Numbered from the stretch's first letter, positions 41,468-50,847 are shown. The stretch is DNA of 53,378 bases from an uncultured Bacteroidales bacterium (GCA_947175575.1 CAMWNG010000007.1:1-53378), one strand, 5' to 3'. Notes: generated by a model from the sequence alone, not told the origin. Numbers and translations: made by a program.

Positions 41468-42265
41468 ATGCCGATTATTCCTGTCACAGATCTCAATCAT
41501 CCCGGTGTGGAAATTTTTTCCGGGCTTACCGAAGCACAGCTCCGCAATCGTCTCAACCCTGCGGAATCAATATTCATTGCCGAGAGTCCGAAAGTGATTC
41601 GTGTGGCCCTCGCGGCCGGATATGAGCCTCTGGCACTGCTGTGCGAGAGCAGGCATATCTCCGGAGATGCAGCCGATATCATTGACCCGAGGCCTGAACT
41701 GCCGGTCTATACCGGTTCCCGCGAACTTCTCGCCTCACTAACCGGATATACACTGACGCGGGGAGTGTTGTGCGCCATGCGTCGGCCTCAGCAACCCTCT
41801 GCAGCCGAGGTGTGTCGCGGTACGCGCCGCGTGGTGGTGATAGACGGGGTGGTGGATACGACCAATATCGGTGCCATCTTTCGCGCTGCAGCCGCTCTCG
41901 GAATCGATGCCGTGCTGCTGACGCCTACCTCCTGTGACCCTTTCAACCGTCGTTCGATACGTGTCTCCATGGGCACTGTGTTTGTAATGCCTTGGGCATG
42001 GATCGATTCTCCTTCAGATATGAAGGCTCTCGGTTTCACCACGGCGGCTATGGCTCTGAAAGATGATAGCGTTAGCCTTGATGATCCGGCTCTGAACGCC
42101 TGCCAACGCCTTGCCATCATCATGGGCACTGAAGGCGACGGACTCGCCGACAGTGTGATATCCGATGCCGACTTCACCGTGCGTATCCCCATGTCCCGGG
42201 GCGTGGATTCACTTAACGTCGCCTCTGCCGCCGCCGTAGCCTTCTGGCAACTCCGATGCAAATGA
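41468..42265 (+). CDS. TrmH/SpoU-family RNA 2'-O-methyltransferase
   Basis: 265 residues. An N-terminal RNA-binding region (about 1-100) precedes the SPOUT knot domain with its three motifs: DTTNIGAIFRAAAALGIDAVLL (motif 1), IIMGTEGDGL (motif 2) and IPMSRGVDSLNVASAAAVAFW (motif 3). It uses S-adenosylmethionine to methylate ribose in rRNA or tRNA; the target base is not predictable. TAACTTTG at 41444-41451 is a likely -7 box, 16 bases before the ATG. It is a single-gene unit. Confidence 0.9.
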   Translation: MPIIPVTDLNHPGVEIFSGLTEAQLRNRLNPAESIFIAESPKVIRVALAAGYEPLALLCESRHISGDAADIIDPRPELPVYTGSRELLASLTGYTLTRGVLCAMRRPQQPSAAEVCRGTRRVVVIDGVVDTTNIGAIFRAAAALGIDAVLLTPTSCDPFNRRSIRVSMGTVFVMPWAWIDSPSDMKALGFTTAAMALKDDSVSLDDPALNACQRLAIIMGTEGDGLADSVISDADFTVRIPMSRGVDSLNVASAAAVAFWQLRCK

Positions 42266-42288
42266 TGAGCCTGTAATAAATAAACGAC

Positions 42289-42330
42289 TTCCGGATACGC
42301 AAGACAAACATCCGCCCTGCGTATCCGGAA
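42289..42330. terminator. Terminator between methyltransferase and small exported protein
   Basis: A 12-bp stem (TTCCGGATACGC 42289-42300 with GCGTATCCGGAA 42319-42330) lies between convergent genes. AATTTT follows on the plus side. Confidence 0.7.
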
Positions 42331-42368
42331 AATTTTGTCACACGTTGAACAGAATGAATGTCACGGGA

Positions 42369-42692
42369 TCATAAGCTTTTCTGAATCTTGACTGTCTTTT
42401 TCTCGCCGTTTATGGTCACGGTTACTTTAGGATCGTTGAAACGTGTGAGACGTTTGAACTTGAGGCGATAGGTCGCCACGCCGTCTTTTACGTCACAGCG
42501 AATGTCTTTGGCCTGATAGTCCACGCCGTCGTTATGAAACACGGCATCCGTGATCCGGACTGTCTTGGGAGGGGTGGTATCCACCAGAACAATGTTTGTC
42601 CCGTGGATGTTGTTGAGGTTGCTGAATGTGATTTCAGCCGAGGCGCCGGAGGCGCCGAGACAGAGAACTGCCATTAGAATTAGTTTTCTCAT
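42369..42692 (-). CDS. Small exported protein, function unknown
   Basis: 107 residues with a signal peptide (MRKLILMAVLCLGASGASA). The mature ~87 residues are basic and predicted mostly beta (ITFSNLNNIHGTNIVLVD, RYLRFKRL-like strands, VTVTINGEKKTVKI). No known domain is recognised. It looks like a small periplasmic or surface protein. The gene is alone, convergent with the SpoU gene, and 166 bases downstream of the membrane HTH gene; no strong promoter box was seen, so it may be read through from the operon above. Confidence 0.65.
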   Translation of the reverse strand: MRKLILMAVLCLGASGASAEITFSNLNNIHGTNIVLVDTTPPKTVRITDAVFHNDGVDYQAKDIRCDVKDGVATYRLKFKRLTRFNDPKVTVTINGEKKTVKIQKSL

Positions 42693-42858
42693 AATTTTCG
42701 ATCTTTTTAAGATTACGGTGCTGCAAAATTAGGCGTCGCGTTCCGTTCAGGCAAAAAATATGAGCTTTTGTTTGTCCTCAAAACCGAGGTCAATGTGTTG
42801 ATAATCAGGTAGGGGAATCTCGTCTGATTCCTCATGCTGAATTTCAGTGGTTTAAGAA

Positions 42859-43944
42859 CTACATTCTTGACACGAAAAACTCCCGGTCGGGTGCTTCCGA
42901 TGCGAGTATGCGTTCTTTTAGTCGGCTCCGTCTGTTGTAGAAGTTCTTGATTTTGATATCTGTGAAGATACACACTGCTCTGGGAGAGAAACCGGCGAAC
43001 AGGTAGGTCAGGAAAATGAGATCATTGCGGTTGAGCGACGGAATCTGTTCTTTTATCCTGTCAAGAATATTGTCAAGATATGAATTCACGAGAATCTCCA
43101 ATTCCGAGATGCTTTTTGGATCCCTTAAAGCCAGAATGTGTTTTTCCACTTCGTTGTAGAGGGTGAGTCTGAGTTTTTCGGAATCGTGTTTCTCGAAATA
43201 CTCGTTGCATAGCATGTTCAGTGTGTCAAGCCGGCTACCGTAGAGTGTGTTGATTTTGTTACGGAGTTCAAGATTCATATCCGCGCGCTCGGCTACCATC
43301 ATAGACAATTCATCTATCCGGAGACGTTTACGGATAAATCTGCGTCGAATAATTATGAATGTCGCCAGCCCTATGATAAGAGCAATACAGATAACCCCAC
43401 CTAAAATCGTCCATGCACGGCGAGTGTCACGTTCATAGTCGTGTCTGAGAATATCTATGCTCTCTTTCAATTGTCCGACTTCACTGATCAAGAAACGTAT
43501 CGTTCCTTTGTCCGTATATAATATCAGCAGGTCCGAGTCATCGAATCTCTGACTGAACGGAAAATCGATAGAGATATGCCATACGGTGTTTTTATGAGTC
43601 ACCTCATCGGCGTTTGCTATCAAAGAGAAGGGTTCTGTAGGAGTACGTATGGTGTCGCAGTTGATCCATTCGGCACGATAGATCGTAAAAGGGGCGTTCG
43701 ATGAGAGGATATCGAACGATATTCTGGTTCGGTCATCCTCGTTTGACAGGGATCTCAGTGTCAGTATAAGTTCATCGGACAATCCCGGCACACTGTCTGT
43801 TACGGTGTATGTAACTATATTTGTCGCGAATGTCGACGCGCAGCCTGCCAGAAATAAAGCAAGCACCGGAATAAGTCTGATGACAGATTCCGGGCATCTT
43901 CTGAGGCCGGATATCATCTGTGGAATATCAGAAACCCGAATCAT
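42859..43944 (-). CDS. Membrane-anchored HTH regulator-like protein
   Basis: 361 residues from ATG 43944, which overlaps the upstream stop by one base (TAATG); ATG 43986 is inside the previous gene and less likely. Layout: hydrophobic segment about 22-40 containing LAGC (possible lipobox, Cys35); a beta-rich domain outside the inner membrane, about 41-175; a membrane helix 178-200 with a basic stop (RRRFIRKRLR); a long charged coiled-coil-like stretch 205-300; and a C-terminal helix-turn-helix-like end (about 303-345: LNRNDLIFLTYLFAGFSPRAVCIFTDIKIKNFYNRRSRLKERI) reminiscent of LuxR-type ends of Bacteroidetes membrane regulators. It probably couples an envelope signal to transcription; targets are unknown. 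Confidence 0.68.
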   Translation of the reverse strand: MIRVSDIPQMISGLRRCPESVIRLIPVLALFLAGCASTFATNIVTYTVTDSVPGLSDELILTLRSLSNEDDRTRISFDILSSNAPFTIYRAEWINCDTIRTPTEPFSLIANADEVTHKNTVWHISIDFPFSQRFDDSDLLILYTDKGTIRFLISEVGQLKESIDILRHDYERDTRRAWTILGGVICIALIIGLATFIIIRRRFIRKRLRIDELSMMVAERADMNLELRNKINTLYGSRLDTLNMLCNEYFEKHDSEKLRLTLYNEVEKHILALRDPKSISELEILVNSYLDNILDRIKEQIPSLNRNDLIFLTYLFAGFSPRAVCIFTDIKIKNFYNRRSRLKERILASEAPDREFFVSRM

Positions 43945-44717
43945 TATGCGGGGACGGTTACAGTCTGTCCGTCGTGGGCGAGCCATACGCCGGGAGGAAG
44001 AACTACTTGGGCGTGAGGCGGCATATCGTGCGACATGTGCGTGAGGTACGCTTTCTGCGGATTTATTTTTCTAATGATGTTCAACGCCGTGTTGAGGTTC
44101 ATGTGTGACTGGTGCGGAAGCAGCCGCAGAGCGTTTATCACAAGAGTGTCAAGACCCTCAAGGGCTTTTATTGCCTCTGTGCTTATGGTTTTGCAGTCGG
44201 TGATATATGCGATTGGTCCGATGCGATAACCCAGGATGGGCAGCTCTCCGTGCATGACCGGTATTGGGATGATCTTCTGTCCGGCTATCTTGAACGGTGC
44301 GAACGGCTCTACCGTATGAATGTCGAACGTGGGGACACCCGGATATGGATTTTCGGCGAACGACCACGGATTTCGCTCCCGCAGATCTTTTTCGACGTCA
44401 GCCTGGCAATATAGCGGAAAATTTCGGCCATCGGCGCAGTATGGCCGCAGGTCATCGATTCCTCCGACATGATCGTAGTGGCTGTGCGTGATCAGGGCTG
44501 CCTCAAGATCCGGGGAGCCTATGCGCAGAATCTGCGTGCGGAAATCGGGGCCGCAGTCGATCAGCAGATTGCGGCCAGATGGCAGAGTGAGTATGACTGA
44601 CGCGCGCAACCGTTTGTCGCGCGGATCAAGCGATGAACAGGTGCGACAGTCGCAACCTATCGACGGCACGCCTGTTGAGGTTCCTGTGCCGAGAAATGTA
44701 AGCCGGTATTCTTTCAT
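43944..44717 (-). CDS. PhnP-like MBL-fold phosphodiesterase
   Basis: 257 residues from ATG 44717, where family sequence begins (MKEYRLTFLGTGTSTGVPSIGC). Motifs: the CDCRTC structural zinc site near the N-terminus, typical of the PhnP branch; THSHYDHVGGIDDLRPY (HxHxDH) metal site; PVMHGELPILGYRIGPIAYITDCK; and HMSHDMPPH near the end. PhnP cleaves cyclic phosphodiesters such as phosphoribosyl 1,2-cyclic phosphate, but Bacteroidetes homologues outside phn operons are uncharacterised. It overlaps the preceding stop (ATGA) and the next start (TAATG). Confidence 0.88.
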   Translation of the reverse strand: MKEYRLTFLGTGTSTGVPSIGCDCRTCSSLDPRDKRLRASVILTLPSGRNLLIDCGPDFRTQILRIGSPDLEAALITHSHYDHVGGIDDLRPYCADGRNFPLYCQADVEKDLRERNPWSFAENPYPGVPTFDIHTVEPFAPFKIAGQKIIPIPVMHGELPILGYRIGPIAYITDCKTISTEAIKALEGLDTLVINALRLLPHQSHMNLNTALNIIRKINPQKAYLTHMSHDMPPHAQVVLPPGVWLAHDGQTVTVPA

Positions 44718-45664
44718 AGCCTGAACCGGACAAGAAGTCCGTCCTCGAAGATAAGGTAGATTCCCTCGGCATAGGTCCATCGTTCCAGTACGGAAGAGAG
44801 CGAGGAGCCGCGGTCTATGCGCGACGGTGCGCCGAGCGCCAGCCGACACTCGTCGCGGCTCATGCCTTCGGTAATTTTTGAATGTATGATTTTATCCCAT
44901 GATTCGGGCAGTATTCTCGGATAGGCCTTGCGCGGGTCTGAAAATGTGAAGAGACGGTCGAAATTTCGAGTCGCTCCTGCGGATGCGCCGTAAGTCATCC
45001 GGACACGTCCGCGTCTGTCATGTTCAACGGAATGAAAGTTGACCGTGAGCGGATATTGCCAGGTCCCGGCTGTGACGGAATCGACCGTGACGGCGATATG
45101 ATGCAGACCGTCCTCTGCGCGTCCAGCGGAGTCTACCCACAGCGGGGATGTCACGAAAATCTCCCGTCCTCTCATGAGCGAGTCTGCTATTTCCACAGCC
45201 GACAGTTCGATGCAGAAGGGTATGGCGAGGTCGCTGCGGTTAAGGATGTCGTCAGCGTATCCGTCCGGTCGGTAAATCAGGCTTCCATGCCGTCCCGGCG
45301 TTGAAAATTCAAGTTCAAGCACATCACGTCCCATGATGCCGGGAACACGCCTTACGGCTTGAAGAACAATGTCTGAGCCTTGCAATGAATCGGTCGGCGC
45401 GCCGGACGATGCGTCGAAGATCATCGACGCGCGTCCGTCATCCACTCTCCAACGCTTTCCGGCACTCCAGGCAGCCGGAGCCTCGGCAACTATGGCAGTG
45501 GCGAATTCCTCCTCGACTGACGGTAGTGCCCCGGCCTTGCGCACTTCTCCCGCTGTGATGCGAGGAGTGCTTTCGATACCGGTAAAACATGCCGAGCACG
45601 TCGCTGCGACTGCAAGAGCCAATGCGACGCGCAAGGCGGTGGTATGTTGATGCGGATGTGTCAA
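44714..45664 (-). CDS. Lipoprotein with BamE/SmpA-like C-terminus
   Basis: 316 residues. The start is a TTG at 45664, overlapping the previous stop as TTGA; the next in-frame TTG (45634) would also leave a lipoprotein signal. No ATG is available. The signal ends in CSAC, a lipobox (Cys26). The middle ~200 residues are beta-rich and not recognised. The last ~50 residues (ITEGMSRDECRLALGAPSRI...LERWTYAEGIYLIFEDGLLVRF) match the pattern of the BamE/SmpA fold, which binds outer-membrane assembly partners or wall. It sits in the prolyl-oligopeptidase operon. Confidence 0.7.
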   Translation of the reverse strand: MTHPHQHTTALRVALALAVAATCSACFTGIESTPRITAGEVRKAGALPSVEEEFATAIVAEAPAAWSAGKRWRVDDGRASMIFDASSGAPTDSLQGSDIVLQAVRRVPGIMGRDVLELEFSTPGRHGSLIYRPDGYADDILNRSDLAIPFCIELSAVEIADSLMRGREIFVTSPLWVDSAGRAEDGLHHIAVTVDSVTAGTWQYPLTVNFHSVEHDRRGRVRMTYGASAGATRNFDRLFTFSDPRKAYPRILPESWDKIIHSKITEGMSRDECRLALGAPSRIDRGSSLSSVLERWTYAEGIYLIFEDGLLVRFRL

Positions 45665-47793
45665 CGGTCGGTGGCAGGGCTAATACCAAGATTATTATAT
45701 ATAAATGAATATATATCGGTCCATTCGTCAATCACTTTTGCGATGGGTTTTCCGGCGCCGTGTCCGGCTTTGGAGTCGATGCGTATCAGTTTAGGCTCGT
45801 CGCCCGTGTTCGCCGCCTGCAGTGCGGCGGCGTATTTGAACGAGTGCGCAGGCACCACGCGGTCGTCATGGTCTGCGGTGGTGACCATGATGGCAGGGTA
45901 GGGCGTTCCGTCGTTCTTGATGGTGTGCAATGGCGAGTAGCCGAGCAGATATGCAGCCATCTCTGCGGAGTCGTCGGCTGTGCCGTAGTCGCTGGCCCAG
46001 TTCCAACCGATGGTGAACAGATGATAGCGCATCATATCCATCACGCCTACTCGGGGAATCGCTACGCGGAAAAGTTCGGGACGCTGGTTGACAACGGCAC
46101 CGACGAGCAGTCCGCCGTTCGACCCGCCTTCGATAGTGAGCAGTTCCGGAGTGGTCCATCCTTCCTTCACCATGTATTCGCCTGCGGCGATGAAATCATC
46201 GAACACATTCTGTTTCTGCATCTTAGTGCCGGCCGTGTGCCACGCGTCGCCGTATTCCGCACCGCCTCGCAGATTTGCCTGAGCGTATATTCCTCCGTTC
46301 TCGAGCCATAACATGCGCGATGGCGAGAATCCCGGGTTGAGCGAGATGTTAAAGCCGCCGTAACCATAGAGATACACGGGATTTGTACCGTCTTTTTTGA
46401 GGCCTTTCTTGTAGGTGATGAACATAGGCACCCGGGTGCCGTCGGCAGAGGGATAGAATACCTGTTCGGTCACATAGTCGGACGGATTGAGCCCGGCCAC
46501 AGCCGTGGCGTGGACCGGAGTGCTTTCAAGAGTTTCGAGGTCGAGACTATAGATCTCGGACGGATAGGTGAACGATGAGAAGGAATAATACACCTCGGGC
46601 GATTTGCGCGATGTGGAGAATCCGGCCGACCCGTAGGTAGGAAATTTGATTTCGCCCTGCAATCGTCCCTCGCGGTCGTAGACATAGGCGTGGTGCGAGG
46701 CGTCGCGGTCGTAGAGCGCGATCAGTCGGTCGCCTGCGGGATATACGGCTTTTAGCACACCTTCGGCGCTTTCGGGAATCACTTCCATCCATGCTTCGCG
46801 CACAGGATTCTTAGGATTGATCTTGACCAGACGGTAGCGGGGTGCGGAGTCGGATGTATAGACAAGCAGGCATCCGTCGTCGGTGGTGTCGACGACACCC
46901 ATTGTCAGGTCTTGCGAAGGTTCGATTGTGATCCATTCAGCTGCCGGGTCGGAGAGGTCTTTCACTGTGAGGGAGTTTCCAAAGCCCTGACCTCCGCCCT
47001 CGATGAGCAACCATCGGCCGTCCTCGGTCACATCTGCCTGATGGAAACGCAGGGGTTCGTCCGCGTTGTGATAGACCAGAACATCCTCTGACTGAGGGGT
47101 GCCGATCTTATGATAATATACTGAATGGAATTCGTTGGCATTTGAGAATTCCTTGCCGGCCTCCGGGCGCGGATAGGCAGAGTAGTAGAAACCGTCGCCG
47201 CTCCATTGGGCACCGGTGAATTTTGCCCACTCGATGTGGTCGGGCAGGAGCTTCGCCGAGGCTGTGTCGAGCACATAGATTTCTGTCCAGTCAGAACCGG
47301 AGCGCGAGATAGTGTATGCGGTGTATTTGCCGTCCTTGCTCTGCATGACTCCTGTGAGGGCTACCGTACCGTCCTGGCTCAGCGTATTTGGGTCGAGAAA
47401 CACCTCCGCATCTGCCGCATAGGGAGTAGTGCCACGCATAAGCACTGACTGGTTCTGCAAGCCGTTGTTATGATACCAGTAATACAGCCCGTCGTTCTCC
47501 TTGGACGGCATGCCGGTTTTGGCGAAGTCGTTAAGTGCCGTGAGGCGTCGGTTGATCGCTTCGCGGAACTGTATCTTGTCAAGGTAGCCGCGGGTTACGG
47601 CATTTTCAGCTTCCACCCACTCGAGAGTGGCGGTCGCGGTATCATTCTCAAGAGGGCGGAAACGGTCATCGACGGTTATTCCGAATGCTTCGTATGTCGT
47701 TCCGTCCTGCGGAGCGACGGGATAATTTATCTGAGCCATGGAATTCAGAGTGGCGGTCGTCACGAGAACCGCCATATATGATTGCTTTTTCAT
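45661..47793 (-). CDS. Exported prolyl oligopeptidase (S9A)
   Basis: 710 residues with a signal peptide (to about 20, ...NSMAQ), so it is periplasmic. The N-terminal part opens with YPVAPQDGTTYEAFGITVDDRFRPLEND, as in the S9A family, and forms the seven-bladed propeller that restricts substrates to short peptides. The C-terminal hydrolase domain has the nucleophile in GGSNGGLL (Ser ~559), the Asp in DHDDRVVPAHSFK (~641), and the His in KAGHGAGKP (~679). It cleaves after proline in short peptides. It is first in a four-gene overlapping operon, with a TATCTTTG -7 box (minus, 47818-47811). Confidence 0.93.
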   Translation of the reverse strand: MKKQSYMAVLVTTATLNSMAQINYPVAPQDGTTYEAFGITVDDRFRPLENDTATATLEWVEAENAVTRGYLDKIQFREAINRRLTALNDFAKTGMPSKENDGLYYWYHNNGLQNQSVLMRGTTPYAADAEVFLDPNTLSQDGTVALTGVMQSKDGKYTAYTISRSGSDWTEIYVLDTASAKLLPDHIEWAKFTGAQWSGDGFYYSAYPRPEAGKEFSNANEFHSVYYHKIGTPQSEDVLVYHNADEPLRFHQADVTEDGRWLLIEGGGQGFGNSLTVKDLSDPAAEWITIEPSQDLTMGVVDTTDDGCLLVYTSDSAPRYRLVKINPKNPVREAWMEVIPESAEGVLKAVYPAGDRLIALYDRDASHHAYVYDREGRLQGEIKFPTYGSAGFSTSRKSPEVYYSFSSFTYPSEIYSLDLETLESTPVHATAVAGLNPSDYVTEQVFYPSADGTRVPMFITYKKGLKKDGTNPVYLYGYGGFNISLNPGFSPSRMLWLENGGIYAQANLRGGAEYGDAWHTAGTKMQKQNVFDDFIAAGEYMVKEGWTTPELLTIEGGSNGGLLVGAVVNQRPELFRVAIPRVGVMDMMRYHLFTIGWNWASDYGTADDSAEMAAYLLGYSPLHTIKNDGTPYPAIMVTTADHDDRVVPAHSFKYAAALQAANTGDEPKLIRIDSKAGHGAGKPIAKVIDEWTDIYSFIYNNLGISPATDR

Positions 47794-47861
47794 GATCCGT
47801 AAGTTTTTTGCAAAGATACGAAAAAAGTGCGATTTACAGGTCGGGGAAGAGCAATAAAAAA

Positions 47862-47890
47862 TAAAAAGTCCCGGAGCCGGGACTTTTTAT
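47862..47890. terminator. Terminator after the large GH13 gene
   Basis: A perfect inverted repeat (AAAAAGTCCCGG, two bases, CCGGGACTTTTT) lies between the GH13 stop and the prolyl-oligopeptidase promoter. It has T runs on both strands. Confidence 0.85.
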
Positions 47891-47908
47891 TTTGTGGAGA
47901 AAGAAGTC

Positions 47909-50674
47909 TTACTTGACAGCTACCTTGCATGACTTGCCGTCTACGTTTACGATGTAGACGCCGCGGTCAAGGTCAGTGAGTCGACCGATCTCGATACCGG
48001 AGATCGAATAAACGTGAGCCTCATTGTAATCGCCGACGATGATGATTTCGCCGATGCCGCCGAAGGCTGCCGCAGTGATATCGTCGCGGTCGCTGACGAT
48101 ATCGTCGATTCCGTTGACCACATTATTCGTGGCGAATACGGCCACGGTGTGTGCGGGCAGATTTACCGAGGGTTTGCCGTCGGTCATCGTAACCACGGGA
48201 TTGATGCCCTTAGAAGCCACAACGAGTTGCGCGTTTGAGGCATTGAGGAGTGTGGCTTTCGAAGACACCACTGCTTTGGCTTCGCCGGACACGGCAGGAT
48301 TGATGAATGCTACGATTTCCTTGTTGCCGCTGCGGAGCACCATCGCACGTGCAGTGCTTACGCTTGATGAGTTCATGCCGTCGTGAGTGTAGGTATCCTT
48401 GGATGCGAACAGTTCGGGATTGTCATGACGCAGAGTCGCGCACGATGCGTAGATGTCGAATATGGCCTTGTAGTCGGGGTCGTTCATGCGGTCCCAGATC
48501 ACGGTCTTTGGCGATGTGTTGTTATCGTTGCCTTTCTTGGTGCTCTGGTCAGCGCCGAGTTCACCGAACTGCCAGATCATCTTCGGGCCCGGGGTGAGCA
48601 GGAGCTGTGCGCCGATGGCACCGAGGCGGTGGCAGAGGGCTTCCTTGCCTTCGTCGCCTTTGACAGAGGCGTTACCCGACTGTTTGGCAGCGTAGGCCAC
48701 ACGTTCTTCATCATGGCTTTCAGCATAGCTCAGGAGGGTACCCCAGGGGCGACCGTTGCTCTGGATGGCAGTGAAGTCGGTGTTCGAACCGAAACCTTTG
48801 GCATACTGCTGGAAGCTATGGTTGAAGTTGCCCCAGAGCAGCTGTCCGTCCTGACCCATCTTGGTTTCTTCGGCCTGACCGGCGAGATGTTCGTTGATGT
48901 GGATGCCGTTGGGCTTAACGGAAGTGATAACCTTGTGAAGACGTACCATATTGTCGATACGGCTTTGGTTGAAAGATTCGGTACCGCTGCCGTAAGAGTC
49001 ATTGTTGCCGAGACCTTTCACGAGGTCGAAGCGGAAGCCGTCCACGTTGTATTCGGTCATCCAGAAGCGGATGCAGTCTTCCCATTGTTTCTGTACGAGG
49101 GGATGATCCTGTTTCCAGTCGTTGAGCACGGAGTAGTCGTGAGGAGCGTTCTGGTTGAAGAATGGATTGGAGGCGATGGGATACATCTGATACCAGGGAT
49201 GCAGGCCGTCCGACTGGTTGAACACGATGTCAAGGATCACGGCGATGCCGTTACGGTGACATTCGTTGATGAATTCCTTGTAGTCGGCGGGAGTGCCGTA
49301 AGCTTTGTCGGGCGCGAAGTAGAAGTTGGTGTTGTAACCCCACGAGTTGTTGCCGTTGAATTCCATGATAGGCATGACTTCTACTGCATTAACGCCGAGA
49401 GCTTTCAGATACGGAATCTTTTCGATGGCCTTGCGCACGGTGCCGTCACCTTTTGCCTGGCCTTCGGTGCCGGTAAAGTCGCGGAAGAGCATTTCATAAA
49501 CCACGAGATTGTGGTGGTCGGGAATGTTGAAGGGAGCCCAGTTGTATTTGGCGGCCTGTTCGTTGCCGTTATATACGGCGAGCATCACATTGCCCTTAAC
49601 CTTGTCAGAGGGGTATTCGGGAAGTTCGGGATATACATCCGCGGGAATCCATTGGTCGTTGTAGGGGTCGATGATCTGACGTGCGTAGGGGTCGCCGACA
49701 CGATAGAAGTTGTCAACATAATAGTAGTATGAATATGTCTTGGCAGGGTCGAGGCCGGGGATTGTGATCCAGAAATAGCGCTGACCCTGATAGTCGTGCA
49801 CCTTCATGGCGCGGGATTCGAGCACTTGGAAATCGTCCCATGAGCCAACGATGGTCACGTTCTGATGTTCGGGAGCGGCGAGGCAGAAAGTCACGTCGCC
49901 GTTTTTGCCGGCCACGGCACCCATCACGGGTGTCCCGCCGGGATATTCAGCCTTTTCGGAAGCCTTGAACACAGTGAAAGTAACGCCTTTCGACACTTGC
50001 TCGCCGGCAGCATTGACAGCCACGAGGCGCAGGCGGCACGAACCTTCGGTGGTGAAGGTATAGTCTGTCTCGATTTTGGTAGCGTTCTCCTTCGTGGCGA
50101 TTGTTTCGCCGGCTGCAGTTAGTGTGAGTTTTGCAGGCTGTGAAACCGACGCGGTTATGTGCACGCGGTCGCCGACAGCCACATTCGTTGATGTGGCGTC
50201 AGTGGTGAATACAGCTGCGAAATCTTTTTCCTCGACGGTCACGAAGATGTCGGAACCGTTGGCGGTCTTACCCTGCTTGTTGCCGGATGAGTCGCGGAAC
50301 ACGAGTGCGATGGATTTCACGGTTTCGGAAGCGGGGACACCGAAATATGTGTTGATGTCACCGATTTCGATAGTGTATGTGTTGGGAGCTACATATTTGA
50401 GCTTGTATTTGTCGGCGTTGTCTTTCCATGTGGAAGCATACTTCCAGTCGCTGTTGCCGGAGCTTTTGGAAGTGATGAGGCCGATGTGCGCATAGAGTGG
50501 TGTGGACTCCGGCAGGTTTGCCAGGGTCTTGTTTGACTCTGCATGGTCGGGGTGATAGGTGAGCACCACGTTTTTGGAGGCCCGGGTGAGTACCGCGGGT
50601 TCGGTGGTGACCAGCTGGGCGGAAGCTGCCAGAAACGAAACGGCAGCCACCAGTGTCATCAAAATACGGTTCAT
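47909..50674 (-). CDS. Secreted GH13 alpha-glucan hydrolase with type IX-like C-terminus
   Basis: 921 residues from ATG 50674, which starts the signal peptide (MNRILMTLVAAVSFLAASAQ). Two or three beta-sandwich modules come first, including a CBM48/E-set type (VTFCLAAPEHQNVTIVGSWDDF...KTYSYYYYVDN), then the GH13 barrel: VDGFRFDLVKG (nucleophile Asp ~548), HINEH (Glu ~594), ESHDEER (Asp ~654). All three catalytic residues are present; the E-set module favours a debranching or pullulanase-like role. The last ~70 residues end in VYSISGIEIGRLTDLDRGVYIVNVDGKSCKVAVK, resembling a type IX secretion sorting domain, so the enzyme is probably surface-bound. Confidence 0.88.
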   Translation of the reverse strand: MNRILMTLVAAVSFLAASAQLVTTEPAVLTRASKNVVLTYHPDHAESNKTLANLPESTPLYAHIGLITSKSSGNSDWKYASTWKDNADKYKLKYVAPNTYTIEIGDINTYFGVPASETVKSIALVFRDSSGNKQGKTANGSDIFVTVEEKDFAAVFTTDATSTNVAVGDRVHITASVSQPAKLTLTAAGETIATKENATKIETDYTFTTEGSCRLRLVAVNAAGEQVSKGVTFTVFKASEKAEYPGGTPVMGAVAGKNGDVTFCLAAPEHQNVTIVGSWDDFQVLESRAMKVHDYQGQRYFWITIPGLDPAKTYSYYYYVDNFYRVGDPYARQIIDPYNDQWIPADVYPELPEYPSDKVKGNVMLAVYNGNEQAAKYNWAPFNIPDHHNLVVYEMLFRDFTGTEGQAKGDGTVRKAIEKIPYLKALGVNAVEVMPIMEFNGNNSWGYNTNFYFAPDKAYGTPADYKEFINECHRNGIAVILDIVFNQSDGLHPWYQMYPIASNPFFNQNAPHDYSVLNDWKQDHPLVQKQWEDCIRFWMTEYNVDGFRFDLVKGLGNNDSYGSGTESFNQSRIDNMVRLHKVITSVKPNGIHINEHLAGQAEETKMGQDGQLLWGNFNHSFQQYAKGFGSNTDFTAIQSNGRPWGTLLSYAESHDEERVAYAAKQSGNASVKGDEGKEALCHRLGAIGAQLLLTPGPKMIWQFGELGADQSTKKGNDNNTSPKTVIWDRMNDPDYKAIFDIYASCATLRHDNPELFASKDTYTHDGMNSSSVSTARAMVLRSGNKEIVAFINPAVSGEAKAVVSSKATLLNASNAQLVVASKGINPVVTMTDGKPSVNLPAHTVAVFATNNVVNGIDDIVSDRDDITAAAFGGIGEIIIVGDYNEAHVYSISGIEIGRLTDLDRGVYIVNVDGKSCKVAVK

Positions 50675-50815
50675 TGGCTTAAAAAATATAGGCTGAATCA
50701 AGTAAGTAATTATCGGAAAATTTTGTCCGGCAAATTTCGCGCCGGCAGTGTTTGTGAGTTATGATAAATCAAAAAGTGTTTTTCAGAAAGCTTTATATGT
50801 GTGTTTTCCAGTATG

Positions 50816-50847
50816 CAAAGTTACGAATAAAAATCCAATCCTGCAAC
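50816..50847 (-). promoter_or_regulatory. Promoter of the large GH13 gene
   Basis: On the minus strand GTTG (50847-50844), 20 bases, TAACTTTG (50823-50816). The 5' leader is about 135 nt, room for regulation, though no known riboswitch was recognised. Confidence 0.5.

Noticed and set aside
48383-49732. 449-codon open frame on the plus strand opposite the large GH13 gene
   Set aside because: It is antisense to a gene with complete catalytic motifs; its translation shows no domain and no promoter. It reflects GC-biased codon use.
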